Assembly: GCF_009707465.1 (NCBI RefSeq)
Contig: NZ_CP046120.1
Coordinates: forward strand, 1,145,501-1,209,500
Length of the DNA: 64,000 nt
Direction of reading: 5' to 3'
From: Novosphingobium sp. Gsoil 351
GTDB lineage: Bacteria > Pseudomonadota > Alphaproteobacteria > Sphingomonadales > Sphingomonadaceae
The notes under the pieces are model-generated. The model was not told the DNA's origin. It ran no database searches and worked only from the letters and a program-made list of their open reading frames with translations. The translations under genes and the position numbers were made by a program. How positions within the stretch are numbered: position 1 is the first letter of the stretch; every line of letters begins with the position of its first letter. Positions 25,320 through 35,382 of this stretch are shown here, one piece after another.

Positions 25320-27061
25320 AACGTCCTCGGTTCGCTGTCTGGGTGCCGCGGGGGCGATCGTTCGCGGAGCACGAGACCGCAGAGTTCGAGCGCAGCGCTG
25401 GCGATGCTGGCTTAGTGGCCCACATGCTCGAAGGGGGCATGCTGGTAGCCACCGATCCTGGCTTGGCGGCCTTCGCGCCTTCGTCGGCGCTGATCGGCGA
25501 GGTCCACTGGCGGGGCCAGGCGCGTCTTGCCGATCGGGACGATGTCCTTGCGGAGGTCTGCCGACTGTCCCCGTCCCAGATCGTCGATCGCATCTGGGGT
25601 AGCTACCTCCTCTTTCTTGGCGGCAATGGGCGCGACGCGGCACGGATCGTGAGGGCACCCTTCGGCGACATTCCGTGCCGGTGGATCGATCAGGACACGC
25701 GCGTGCTGGCCGTGTCGTCGCCTGGCCTGCTCAAGGCATTCGGCACTCCACGCCCGAAGGTCGCCTGGACCGAGACGCTGCTTTACCTGCTGGCAACCGA
25801 ACTGCCGCGCGCGACCACCTGCCTTGCCGGGGTTCACGAGCTTCCCAGTGGCGCCTGCCTCGAGGTTGCAGAGGAGGGCGCGAACGTTCGCCCGGTGTGG
25901 TCGCCCTGGCCCTTCGCCATGGACGCCGTCGCATCCGACGATCCCGGTGAGGCGGCCGAGCGTGTCGCCCGAGCCGTCGACCTGGCTGTCGCCGGCCGCA
26001 CCGCGGCCGCCAAGGCAAGCGTGCTGCTGCTGTCCGGCGGTCTCGATTCGGCGGTCGTCGCCGCAGCGATGGCCAGGGCCGGACGAAGCTTCGCGTCGCT
26101 GAACATGGTAACCCGCCAACGCAGCGGAGACGAGCGCGGGTATGCGCGCGCCGTCGCGGACGCGACCGGTTCGCCGTTCATAGAACGCCTCCGAACGACT
26201 GAAGCGATCGACTGGGACGATCCTGCCCCTGCAAGCTTGCCGCGGCCATCGCATCGAATCTTCCGTCAGCCATCGCTGGTCGCGGCGCGCAGCGTCGCCG
26301 CGGAGCATGGCGCCGATCTCGTGATCGACGGCGGCGGCGGCGACAACATGTTCTGCTCGCTGCAGTCGGTCGCTCCCGTGCTCGATCGCTTGCAGGTCGC
26401 TGGCCTCGGTCGCGGCGCCTGGCAAAGCGCGCGCGAGATGGCCTTCCTGTGCGATGTCGGGCTCGGCGCGATCGCGTGCAAGCTCGTCGAACGGCTGATC
26501 ACCCGCCGGGTGCGCTTCGGCTGGCTGGTCGATCCGTCGTTTCTGGTTCGGGATGCGCTGGATCTGTCCGGCCAGGCGACCGCGCACCCGTGGCTGGAAC
26601 CCCCGGATTCGGCTTTGCCGGGCCAGGCGGCGCACGTCGCGCTCGTGCTCGCGGCGTCCAGCCTTGCCGACAATCTGCCTGCGGATGGCGCCGCCGCTGT
26701 CGTCTCACCGCTTGTGGCGCAGCCGCTCGCCGAAGCCGTGCTGGGCGTGCGAAGCTGGCTGTGGTTCGCCAACGGGCGGAACCGCGCGCCGGTTCGTCAG
26801 GGCTTCGCCGGGCGGTTGCCGGCGCGCAGTCTGGCTCGCCAGGGAAAGGGCACGCCCGCGGGCTTCATGGCGGAAATCGTCGGGAGCGAGCGCGCTCGCC
26901 TTCGCGAGTTGCTCCTCGACGGGCTGCTCGTGGCGAACGGCGTCGCCGATCGCGCCGCGCTCGAAGCCTTCCTGAGCGACTCAGGCCCGCCGCGGGATTT
27001 CGACTTCGCGCGCGTCCTTCAGATTGCGGACGCCGAGCGCTGGGCGCGGCTATGGACCTGA
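25316..27061 (+). CDS. Lasso peptide C protein (asparagine-synthase-like cyclase)
   Basis: A 581-residue protein resembling asparagine synthetase B. The N-terminal half is the glutaminase-like part without need for activity. The synthetase part has the ATP-pyrophosphatase loop LLLSGGLDSAVV near residue 238 and a DGGGGDNMF segment downstream. It adenylates the ring Asp side chain and closes the macrolactam with Gly1. The GTG start overlaps the B gene stop. Its 3' end overlaps the convergent isopeptidase gene by 12 bp. Confidence 0.92.
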   Translation: MKRPRFAVWVPRGRSFAEHETAEFERSAGDAGLVAHMLEGGMLVATDPGLAAFAPSSALIGEVHWRGQARLADRDDVLAEVCRLSPSQIVDRIWGSYLLFLGGNGRDAARIVRAPFGDIPCRWIDQDTRVLAVSSPGLLKAFGTPRPKVAWTETLLYLLATELPRATTCLAGVHELPSGACLEVAEEGANVRPVWSPWPFAMDAVASDDPGEAAERVARAVDLAVAGRTAAAKASVLLLSGGLDSAVVAAAMARAGRSFASLNMVTRQRSGDERGYARAVADATGSPFIERLRTTEAIDWDDPAPASLPRPSHRIFRQPSLVAARSVAAEHGADLVIDGGGGDNMFCSLQSVAPVLDRLQVAGLGRGAWQSAREMAFLCDVGLGAIACKLVERLITRRVRFGWLVDPSFLVRDALDLSGQATAHPWLEPPDSALPGQAAHVALVLAASSLADNLPADGAAAVVSPLVAQPLAEAVLGVRSWLWFANGRNRAPVRQGFAGRLPARSLARQGKGTPAGFMAEIVGSERARLRELLLDGLLVANGVADRAALEAFLSDSGPPRDFDFARVLQIADAERWARLWT

Positions 27062-29170
27062 CGCGATCGGCGTCCCGCCCGACGTCTTGAGCGCACTCCA
27101 CCGGCGATATTGCGCGGCCTTAACGGGATCGGGATCGACCCTGCCCTGCAGCCAGAAGGCGAACCAGTCGAGGTTGCGCGAATAGATCGCGGCGCGATGG
27201 ACCGGCTGCCACTTGGTGTGATGCTCGCCCGGGAACACGTACATCTCAACCGGCTTGCCGTGTTCGCGCAGCGCGGTGAAAGCCCCGAGCGCCTGGTGGT
27301 ATTCGTCGTCGGAAATCTGCATCAGCAACGGCGTCCGGATCGTCGCCGCATTGAGCGTCAGCGACATCGGTTTCCAAAATCCAGCATCCGGTTGGCTCGA
27401 CGGCGGAAATCCGAAGCTCCTGAACCAGTCGGCCTGGGCGATACCGCCATCAACCATCACCGAATATGGCTCGAGCCCGCAGGTGCTGATCGCGGCCGCC
27501 AAGAATCGGTCCGGCGCATGGATCAGCGCGTAGCGGGTGGTCATCGCGCCGTCGCTCAGGCCACTCAGACCAAGGCGCCGACCATCGATATCGCCGCGCG
27601 CCAAGACCAGATCGAGGCCCGTCATCAGGCTTTCGTGGACGCTGCGGCGATCGGCCCAATCCTTGTAGACCGCGGCGACCAGGCCATCGACACCGTTCGC
27701 GCGCGTGTCGAAGTCGGGTCGCTCGAAGCTGAGCACGGCGATCCCGCGCGCGGCGAGCGGGAAGATCGGATACTCGTCGCCGACGCCGCCGCGCAGAAAG
27801 CCGCTGCTACGATATTGGACGACGACCAGCGGCCAACCCGAGGCGGGCGGTTTGCCCTTCGGCAAGACGAGATCGCCCCACGCCTCCAGCCCGAGACTGT
27901 TGCGCCAGCGCAACCGCTCGACTTTCGGTAACACCAGGCCCGCCAGTTCAGGATTTGGATCGAACAGGACGCGCTCGCCGCCGCGCCGCACGTCGATCGT
28001 CACCAGACGGCGCGGCTGCCGCGAGGCTTCGCTCAGACAAAGCACCCCGACCCGAACGCCGATGCAGCCGGTCAGCCGGTCCGCTGTCCTCTTGAGCAAG
28101 CGCATCGTCCCAGTGTCCGGCGACCAGGCGTAGAACGCGCTGGTCTCGCGGGCCCATCCTTCCCGGCGAAGGAATAGCACTTGCCCGCCGGACCAGATCA
28201 CCGCGGCGAGTTTGCCGGTGCAGGCCTCCATGGCGCAGACGATGCGACGACCTGCGGGAGTCTCGGCCCAGAGCCGGCGAGCCGCGAAGTAGGAATTGTC
28301 GACGGCGTCCGCGCCCGCCCGCCAGCCGCGTGAATCGCCAACCGGCCCCAGGTCGCTGGCGCCGAGCGGTGCGAGCGGACTGAACTCCGACACCTGCGCC
28401 GCCGTGGCCTCGGCCGCCAGTCCGCCCGATGCGGGCACCGTCATTATCGCCTGGGACAACACCTCGGGCAGCTGCGGCTCGGCGCCCACATGGGGCAGTA
28501 CGCGCGCATCGTAGAGATAGCCCTGCGCCGCCTCGGCATTGCGCTCCGCTTCGAGATCGCTTCTTCCCGGCCGGACCGCGTAAAGCAGCGTGGCGCCGTC
28601 TGCGCTCCATTGCACGCCTTCGACATCCTGCGGCGAGCTGGTCACCTGTCGGGCCGACCCGCCAGCGATGTCGACCCGCCAGACCTGTGTGCGACCGCCG
28701 CCTCGCTTGCGATAGGCAAGGGAGCGTCCGTCGGGCGACCACGCCGGGCGGTTGATGTCCGGCACCCCGCTTTCACGTCGCACCCCGCGCAGCGCTTCCT
28801 CCGCAAGAATGCGATGGCCGCCGCTGTCGAGGGCGCGCGGCGCGCTCTTCGTGGACAGGTCGAGCACGACTAGGGTGTCGCAGTAGTCGTTCGCGGCGAG
28901 CGAAGCCTGCGTGACGAAGAACGCGACCCGCTTGCCGTCGGGCGAGATCGCCAGCGGGCTCGGCGCCGACTGGGCCGCCTCGGGCATGCCGATATCGCGC
29001 AGCAGCAGCAGATGCTCGGCGTCGAGCTCAGAAGTTGCCGAAACCGGCGCGCGCGGTGGCCACACCGAGGGACATTGAGCCTCCCCCGCGCGCGCCGGGG
29101 CGGCGTGGAATGTTGCGATCATTCCTGCGCCGGCCAGCAGGGCGACCCGAAAGGCCCCGCCGATCACCAC
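27050..29170 (-). CDS. Lasso peptide isopeptidase (Atxe2-like)
   Basis: A 706-residue secreted prolyl-oligopeptidase-fold enzyme. A signal peptide ends near AAPARAG. A beta-propeller follows (for example PAWSPDGRSLAYR), then an alpha/beta hydrolase with Ser near 538 (GLSGLSDGAM), Asp near 617 (SDDEYHQ) and His near 649 (GEHHTKW). Atxe2-type enzymes linearise the cognate lasso peptide in the periplasm. The GTG start overlaps the TonB receptor stop, so the two are coupled: import then opening of the peptide. Confidence 0.9.
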   Translation of the reverse strand: MVIGGAFRVALLAGAGMIATFHAAPARAGEAQCPSVWPPRAPVSATSELDAEHLLLLRDIGMPEAAQSAPSPLAISPDGKRVAFFVTQASLAANDYCDTLVVLDLSTKSAPRALDSGGHRILAEEALRGVRRESGVPDINRPAWSPDGRSLAYRKRGGGRTQVWRVDIAGGSARQVTSSPQDVEGVQWSADGATLLYAVRPGRSDLEAERNAEAAQGYLYDARVLPHVGAEPQLPEVLSQAIMTVPASGGLAAEATAAQVSEFSPLAPLGASDLGPVGDSRGWRAGADAVDNSYFAARRLWAETPAGRRIVCAMEACTGKLAAVIWSGGQVLFLRREGWARETSAFYAWSPDTGTMRLLKRTADRLTGCIGVRVGVLCLSEASRQPRRLVTIDVRRGGERVLFDPNPELAGLVLPKVERLRWRNSLGLEAWGDLVLPKGKPPASGWPLVVVQYRSSGFLRGGVGDEYPIFPLAARGIAVLSFERPDFDTRANGVDGLVAAVYKDWADRRSVHESLMTGLDLVLARGDIDGRRLGLSGLSDGAMTTRYALIHAPDRFLAAAISTCGLEPYSVMVDGGIAQADWFRSFGFPPSSQPDAGFWKPMSLTLNAATIRTPLLMQISDDEYHQALGAFTALREHGKPVEMYVFPGEHHTKWQPVHRAAIYSRNLDWFAFWLQGRVDPDPVKAAQYRRWSALKTSGGTPIASGP

Positions 29171-31707
29171 TTCTTGCTCAACGAGACCGAGACGAATCGG
29201 CCGACCGGCGAGTAGTTCGCGCTGTCGTAGGGGTGGTCGTAGGTGACGGTCTGGGCGATCCGGCCGGGCGTCTGGTTGAACAGGTTCTGCCCGGTCAGCA
29301 CGAGTTCGATGCCCGCGAGCAACCCCGACGTCTGAGTGCTGCGGATCCGTGCGGTCAGGTCGTACGTGGTCATGCCCCGCACCTTGATCGGGGTGGCGAA
29401 GCGCGGATCGGTCACGCCGCCGATGCGGTTGACCGCGCCGGTCAGCGCGAACGGGCCCTCGCTCCAGCCGAGCACGCCGCGCGCCCGGAAGTGCGGGGGG
29501 TTGAACACGAGTCCCGCCAGCTGCGTGACCGGTTGCACCGAGGTCAGCTTCTGGCTGCTCTCGAGGTAGCTGGCGTTGAGCGTGGCGGTAATGCGCGCCG
29601 GACCGTCTCCGACCGCGCGCGAGATCGTCAGCGCGCCGTCGATCCCATGGATGTGCTGGCTCGCCGCATTGACGTTGGTGTTGTCGACGATCGCCACGAC
29701 CTTCGCCGGATCGTAGGTCGCTCCGGTGACGTTGAAGAACTGCGCGGCGTTGGCGAGGACTTGGGTGAGCAGCGCCGCGCTGGGCGAGCGCGTCACCTGA
29801 TCGGCATAAATCGGATTGGTCAACGCCTGGCGGCTGAACACGACCGGCGCGACGATCCGGTCGGTGTAGCGGATGTCGAAGTAGCTCAATTCGAGCCGCG
29901 CGCCGTCGAGCGCGCGCGGATGGATGTCTGCGGTCACCGACCAGCTTCGCGCGCGTTCGGGCTTGAGGTCCTCGCGCCCGCCCGTGAGGCCAAGCACAGC
30001 CGATCCCGCGGGCAACCCGCTGCCGCCGAACGACGCAGCCGGCTGCAGGACCGCGACCAGGGCCGAATAGCGCTGCAGGAAAGTCGGCGCGCGGAACGAC
30101 TTCCCCCAGCTAGCCTTGAGATCGAAGTCGGGGATCGGCGAGACCACCAACCCGAGCTTTGGCGTGACCACATCCACGATGTCGGCGTAGCGCTCGTAGC
30201 GCAGCGCGCCTGTCGCGCGCACCGCGACCGCGCCATCGCGACGCGCCAGCAGCGGAACGCTGGCCTCGCCGAACGCGTAGGCACTGGACTGACGCTCGGC
30301 GATGTTCTGCGGGCTGCCGACCCCGCGGAAGCTGACGAAGCCGACGTCGCGATGGCCGACCCCGGCCGCCAGTCGAACTGGGCCGGCCGGAAGCTCGAAC
30401 AACGGACCGTCGCCCGACAGCTCGACCGTCTTGAGATCGTTGCAGTAGCAGCCGACCAGAGCGCTGGTCTGCACGCCGCCACTGAAGACGTTCGACTGAT
30501 AGCGGACCTTGTCCTCGCCGTAGCCACCGGTAAGCTCGGCGCGCCAGCCGCCGCCAAGCTCGGCGCGCAATGTCGGCGCGATCAGGAACGACTCTGTCCT
30601 GCTCGGCAGTTCTACGCGGAGGAGCGCACGGTTACCCGTCGCGTTGGCGGCGTAGATCTGCAGGCTGCGGCGATTGTTGTAGAGAGCGTCGAGCGAAGCC
30701 GTCAGCCAGCCGAGGTCTTGATGGACGCTCAGCGCCGCGTTGTGGCGCCGGGTCTCGGGCAGCAGGTCGAGTCCGCGCGCGACGGTCGCGGTGTAGTCGC
30801 GCTGACGACCAACGACCGGCGTGTTGCTGCCGTACTCGTAGGCGACGATCCCGCCGCCACCGCCCCAGCGCAGGCCGGCTGACGCACTATAGGTCTGCTG
30901 GTCGTTGCCGCCATCGGTCGAACCGCCCAATCGCGCCGTGGTGACGAGCCCCTGCATGTCGCGACGCAGGATGATATTGGCGACGCCCGCGACCGCGTCC
31001 GAACCGTAGATCGCCGAGGCGCCATCGGCGACCACCTCGATCCGCTCGACGATGCCAACGGGAATTGCCGAAAGATCGATGCTCTGGCGCGAGGCGCTGT
31101 AGGCGAGCCGGTGGCCGTTGAGCAGCGTCAACGTCGCGTCGCTGCCCAATCCGCGCAAATTGAGCGAGGTGCCGCCGCCAACGTTGACCCCGCTTGCCGC
31201 CGGGACGGCAAACCCGACCCCGGGGTTCTGCCCGCCACCGAAATTCTGCGGGATCGACTGCGCGGCCTCGGTCGTGGTGGCCAGACCCTGGTCCCTGACG
31301 GTCTCGAGGTCGACCGTGACCTTGGGCGAGGCAATCGCCGCGCCGCGGATGCGGGTGCCGGTCACCACGATTCCCGGATCGCCGACCGTCTCTGTCTCGG
31401 GAAAGGGGGCGGCGCCCGCCGGGCGGATCACGAAAGCGCCGTCGACAACGCGCCACCTCAGGCCGGTTTGGACGAGCAGGCGTTCGACCGCTGCTTCGGC
31501 GGATAGGGAACCACGCACCGCGCTGCTGCGCTTGCCGACCAAGATGTCGCTGTTCGCCACGACCTCTCGGCCGGAAGTTGCAGCAAACGCCTCGAGCGCC
31601 GGCGCGAGATCCTGCGCGGCGATGTCGTAGCTCCTGAGCGGCTCGGCCCAAGCCGGTGAAGCCAGCACCGCACAAACCGCAAACGCGGAAATTCCCAGTC
31701 TCGTCAT
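29164..31707 (-). CDS. TonB-dependent receptor of the lasso cluster
   Basis: An 847-residue outer-membrane receptor. A signal peptide ends near ASPAWAEP; an STN domain follows (about 25-95), then the plug (IVVTGTRI, TVRDQGLATTTEAAQSIPQN, SLNLRGLGSDATLTLLNG) and the beta-barrel, ending in aromatic Trp. The start at 31707 has GGGAG upstream; longer upstream frames look non-coding. It probably imports the lasso peptide, possibly as a metal carrier. STN domains often signal through FecI/FecR pairs, but none is present here. Confidence 0.92.
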   Translation of the reverse strand: MTRLGISAFAVCAVLASPAWAEPLRSYDIAAQDLAPALEAFAATSGREVVANSDILVGKRSSAVRGSLSAEAAVERLLVQTGLRWRVVDGAFVIRPAGAAPFPETETVGDPGIVVTGTRIRGAAIASPKVTVDLETVRDQGLATTTEAAQSIPQNFGGGQNPGVGFAVPAASGVNVGGGTSLNLRGLGSDATLTLLNGHRLAYSASRQSIDLSAIPVGIVERIEVVADGASAIYGSDAVAGVANIILRRDMQGLVTTARLGGSTDGGNDQQTYSASAGLRWGGGGGIVAYEYGSNTPVVGRQRDYTATVARGLDLLPETRRHNAALSVHQDLGWLTASLDALYNNRRSLQIYAANATGNRALLRVELPSRTESFLIAPTLRAELGGGWRAELTGGYGEDKVRYQSNVFSGGVQTSALVGCYCNDLKTVELSGDGPLFELPAGPVRLAAGVGHRDVGFVSFRGVGSPQNIAERQSSAYAFGEASVPLLARRDGAVAVRATGALRYERYADIVDVVTPKLGLVVSPIPDFDLKASWGKSFRAPTFLQRYSALVAVLQPAASFGGSGLPAGSAVLGLTGGREDLKPERARSWSVTADIHPRALDGARLELSYFDIRYTDRIVAPVVFSRQALTNPIYADQVTRSPSAALLTQVLANAAQFFNVTGATYDPAKVVAIVDNTNVNAASQHIHGIDGALTISRAVGDGPARITATLNASYLESSQKLTSVQPVTQLAGLVFNPPHFRARGVLGWSEGPFALTGAVNRIGGVTDPRFATPIKVRGMTTYDLTARIRSTQTSGLLAGIELVLTGQNLFNQTPGRIAQTVTYDHPYDSANYSPVGRFVSVSLSKKW

Positions 31708-31860
31708 ATCCGTCTCCCTCCCATCCCGCGCTCGTTTTCGCGGTGTGTGGGCGAATTGACGGTCGAGGCGGTGGAGCGGCCCCCTCCCCCCTGGAAAAGT
31801 TCTTGCACGGGCAACCTGGAGAGATTCGTCCATTCGATCGGGACGCGGCCGGGCGGGACC

Positions 31861-31900
31861 GCCAAATCCGGCCAATCTCGGCCGATCTCGGCCGATCACC
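31861..31900. repeat. Four 10-bp tandem units between receptor and traG
   Basis: Four 10-bp units follow one another: gccaaatccg, gccaatctcg, gccgatctcg, gccgatcacc. Helical-turn spacing puts all on one DNA face. The array lies about 70 bp before traG and 154 bp before the TonB receptor, so it may bind a regulator of either. Confidence 0.5.
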
Positions 31901-31969
31901 ACCCTGTGCCTGGTGGATGCGATCGGCGAATTCTGCGCGTGCCGGGCTGCTCCGGCAGGAGCCTTCCCC

Positions 31970-33998
31970 GTGACCCCGACCAAGCTGCTTCTCGGCCAGA
32001 TCGCGATCGTGTTCGCCCTCGTGATCGGGGGCGTCTGGGCGGCGACCCAATGGGCGGCGGTAATGCTCGGCTACCAGCCCAGGCTCGGCCTCGCGTGGTT
32101 CGGCCTCGCCGGGGTGCCGGTTTACCGCCCGTGGCAGCTGTTCGCGTGGTGGTACCACTACGAGGCCTACGCACCGCAGGTCTTCGACAAGGCCGGCATG
32201 CTGGCGGGTGCCAGCGGGTTCCTCGGCTGCGCCGCGGCCATCGCCGGCTCGTTGTGGCGCGCCCGGCAATCGCGTGACGTCACCACTTACGGCTCCGCGC
32301 GATGGGCATCGGCGGCCGAAGTCGCGAAGGCCGGGCTGCTCGGCCACCGCGGCGTGATGCTAGGCCGCTACTACGGGGATTTCTTGCGCCACGACGGACC
32401 CGAGCATGTCATGGCGTTCGCGCCGACCCGTTCGGGCAAGGGCGTGGGGTTGGTCGTGCCGACGCTGCTCGCGTGGACCGGCTCGGTCATCGTCCATGAC
32501 ATCAAAGGGGGAGAACTGGGAGCTGACCGCGGGATGGCGCGCGCGCTTCTCGCACTGCCTGCTGTTCAACCCCATCAATCTTCAATCGGCGCGCTACAAT
32601 CCGCTGCTCGAGGTCCGCCGCGGCGTCGCGGAGGTCAGCGACGTCCAGAACATCGCCGACATCCTGGTCGATCCCGAGGGTGCGCTCGAGCGTCGCAACC
32701 ACTGGGAGCGCACTGCACATGCGCTGCTGGTCGGAACCATCCTCCACGTGCTCTACGCCGAGCCCGAAAAAACCTTGCGGCGGGTCGCCCGCTTGCTCGC
32801 CGACCCCCAGCGCAGCTTCGTCGCCACGCTTGGCCGCATGCTGGCCACCAACCACCTGGGCACCGCCGAGAGCCCGCAAGTCCATCCAATCGTGGCCGAG
32901 TGCGCACGAGAGCTGCTGAGCAAGTCGGAGAACGAGCGTTCGGGCGTGCTTTCTACCGCGCTGTCGTTCCTGGCGCTCTACCGCGATCCGCGGATCGCGC
33001 AGATAACCTCGGCCTGCGACTGGCGGATCGCCGATCTCGTCGAGGGGCCCCGCCCGGTCTCGCTCTATCTCGTGGTGCCGCCGTCGGACATCAGCCGGAC
33101 CAAGCCGCTGATCCGGCTGATCCTCAACCAGATCAGCCGCCGGCTGACCGAGGAAGAGAACCCCACGACGCTGGCAAAACGCCGCCGCGTGCTGATGATG
33201 CTCGACGAGTTCCCCGCGCTCGGCCGGCTCGAGTTCTTCGAGACCAGTCTCGCGTTCATGGCGGGCTACGGGATCCGCGCCTTCCTCGTCGCCCAGTCGC
33301 TCAACCAGATCGAGAAGGCTTATGGCGAGCACAACGCGATCCTCGACAACTGCCACGTCCGCGTGGCCTTCGCGACCAACGACGAGCGCACCGCGCGGCG
33401 GATCTCCGACGCGCTGGGGACCGCGACCGAGCAGCGCGCGATGCGCAACTACGCCGGGCACCGCCTCGCGCCATGGTTGGCGCACGTCATGGTCAGCCGC
33501 CAGGAAACGGCCCGCGCGCTGCTCACGCCCGGCGAGGTCATGCAGCTGCCGGCCAACGATCAGCTCGTCCTGGTCGCGGGCACGCCGCCGATCCGCGCGC
33601 GCAAGCTGCGCTATCACAAGGAACCGCTGCTTGAGGCGCGCTGCCTGCCCGCGCCCGCGCTTGGCGCGAACGGATTCGCCGACCTGCCGCCGCCGCGGGG
33701 ACACGACTGGACCAATCAGGAGCGGTTCCACGACACGCGCCTTGCGGCGGACGCCCCCGACGGCGGAGAAGAAGCCGGGGCCGATCTCGAGCGGCAACAG
33801 GCGCCCGATTTGGGCGAGCACGACCCAAGCGCCCAAGCCGAACGCGAGCCGGACACGTCGAGCGACGAAGACGACGTCGATCAGGCGGCGACGACTCGCC
33901 TCGCCGACCTGACGCGCGGCCCGAACCTCGGTGCCACCGCGCATGGGCTCAACCAGACCGAAGAACCCGACGGTCCCCCGACCGGGTTGGCGATATGA
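31970..33998 (+). CDS. traG: TraG/VirD4 coupling protein, frame broken
   Basis: Two frames together give a coupling ATPase of about 675 residues. The first frame has two membrane segments (12-35 and about 75-95), then Walker A APTRSGKGVGLV near residue 155. The second continues ENWELTAGWRARF through Walker B VLMMLDEFPALG near 407 and an acidic C terminus. The change falls in a run of five G at 32507-32511: one G too many breaks AAA GGG GAG AAC TGG. Everything else is intact, so an assembly error or a very recent mutation is likely. It links a relaxosome to the Trb channel. GTG 31970 follows GGAG. Confidence 0.85.
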
Positions 33999-34396
33999 AG
34001 GTCCGGCAGAACCTCTACCTCGACCGCGCGGTGACCGACGCGCTCGAGGCGCTGGCCAGCGCGCCGGGAACCAACAAGTCGCGGATGGTCAACGATGCGC
34101 TCGCCGCCTGGCTCGCGCGACGCGCGAGCCACGAAGCCGACACGCTGTTCCGGACCCGGCTCGATCGGCTGTCGCGCGAGATCGCATTGACCCGCCGCGA
34201 TCTCGAGGTCGTGCTCGAAAGCCTCTCGCTGTTTATCCAGCACCAGCTGACGGTCACCGCGCCGTTGCCCGAGGGCGACGCCGCCGCGATCGCGGTGGGA
34301 CGCCGCCGCTTCCAGGACTTCGTCGCCGAGGTCGGCCGCCAGATCGCGGGCAGCCGCCGGGCGCTGGTCGCCGAAGCGTCGGGTGACGCCGGATGA
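33995..34396 (+). CDS. CopG-like ribbon-helix-helix protein
   Basis: A 133-residue protein. Residues 1-45 form a ribbon-helix-helix: MKVRQNLYLDRAVTDALEAL as strand and first helix, then GTNKSRMVNDALAAWLARR. The rest is helical, with a coiled-coil-like LDRLSREIALTRRDLEVVLE. It overlaps traG and trbB by 4 bp at each end, so it is part of the trb message and may regulate it or help at oriT. Proteins of this kind are usual between traG and trbB. Confidence 0.85.
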   Translation: MKVRQNLYLDRAVTDALEALASAPGTNKSRMVNDALAAWLARRASHEADTLFRTRLDRLSREIALTRRDLEVVLESLSLFIQHQLTVTAPLPEGDAAAIAVGRRRFQDFVAEVGRQIAGSRRALVAEASGDAG

Positions 34397-35382
34397 GCGA
34401 GCCGCTTGCCCTCGAGCGCCGCCGCGCGATGCTCAGGACCGCGCTTGGTCCGGCGATCGAAGCCGCGTTCGCCGACAGCGCCGTGATCGAGATCATGGTC
34501 AATCCCGACGGCGCGCTGCGCCTCGACCGGCTCGGCGAAGGCGTGGTCGACACCGGCGTGCGCCTCGAACCCGCCCAGATCGAGCGTATCATCCGCCTGG
34601 TCGCCGCCCACGCGCGTAGCGAGGTCCATGCCGGCGCACCGATCGTCTCGGCCGAGTTGCCCGCCCATGGGCGCGGTACGGGCGAGCGCTTCGAGGGCAT
34701 CTTGCCCCCGGTCGCGAGCGCGCCGTGCTTTGCCATCCGCAAGCCCGCGACCCGCATCCACACGCTGGCCGACTATGTCGCCGACGGCATCATGACCGCG
34801 CACGCCGCGGGCGTGCTCGCCGCCGCGGTCCGCGATCGCCGCAATATCGTGGTCGCCGGCGGGACGAGTTCGGGCAAGACGACGCTCGCCAATGCGCTGC
34901 TCGGCGAGATGGCAGGGCGCGACGAGCGGGTGATCCTGATCGAGGACACCCGCGAGCTTCAGTCGCCCGCCGCCGACACGGTCGCGCTGCGCGCGCGGAT
35001 GGGCGCGGCGACGATCGCCGAACTGGTGCGCTCGACGCTGCGACTGCGTCCCGACCGGATCGTGGTCGGCGAAGTCCGCGGCCCCGAGGCGCTCGACCTG
35101 CTCAAGGCATGGAACACCGGCCATCCCGGCGGGATCGCGACGGTTCACGCCAACAGCGCGGCCGCGGTGCTGACCCGGCTCGAGCAACTCGTCCAGGAGG
35201 CGACTCTCGCCGTACCGCGCGCGCTGATCGCCGAAGCCGTCGAGCTGGTCGTGTTCCTGGCCGGCCGCGGCGCAGCGCGCCGCGTCGAAACCATCGCCGA
35301 AGTCGCGGGGCTCGACGCAGCCGGAGCCTACCGCCTGCGCGCCCTGCCGCTCGAACCCCACCCACCAGGAGAACACCGATGA
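34393..35382 (+). CDS. trbB: TrbB mating-pair ATPase (VirB11-like)
   Basis: A 329-residue secretion ATPase. The nucleotide-binding site reads GGTSSGKTTLANALLGE near 156, followed by the Asp box LIEDTRELQ, RADR-like ALRARMGAATIAELVRSTLRLRPDRIVVGEVRG, and the His box with GGIATVHANSA. It powers pilus assembly and DNA transfer at the inner-membrane face. Length is normal. It overlaps the CopG-like gene upstream and trbC downstream by 4 bp each. Confidence 0.93.
   Translation: MSEPLALERRRAMLRTALGPAIEAAFADSAVIEIMVNPDGALRLDRLGEGVVDTGVRLEPAQIERIIRLVAAHARSEVHAGAPIVSAELPAHGRGTGERFEGILPPVASAPCFAIRKPATRIHTLADYVADGIMTAHAAGVLAAAVRDRRNIVVAGGTSSGKTTLANALLGEMAGRDERVILIEDTRELQSPAADTVALRARMGAATIAELVRSTLRLRPDRIVVGEVRGPEALDLLKAWNTGHPGGIATVHANSAAAVLTRLEQLVQEATLAVPRALIAEAVELVVFLAGRGAARRVETIAEVAGLDAAGAYRLRALPLEPHPPGEHR

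Noticed and set aside
29035..30882. A 615-residue forward frame across the TonB receptor
   Set aside because: It is antisense to a receptor with signal peptide, plug and barrel and has no start site or domain of its own.
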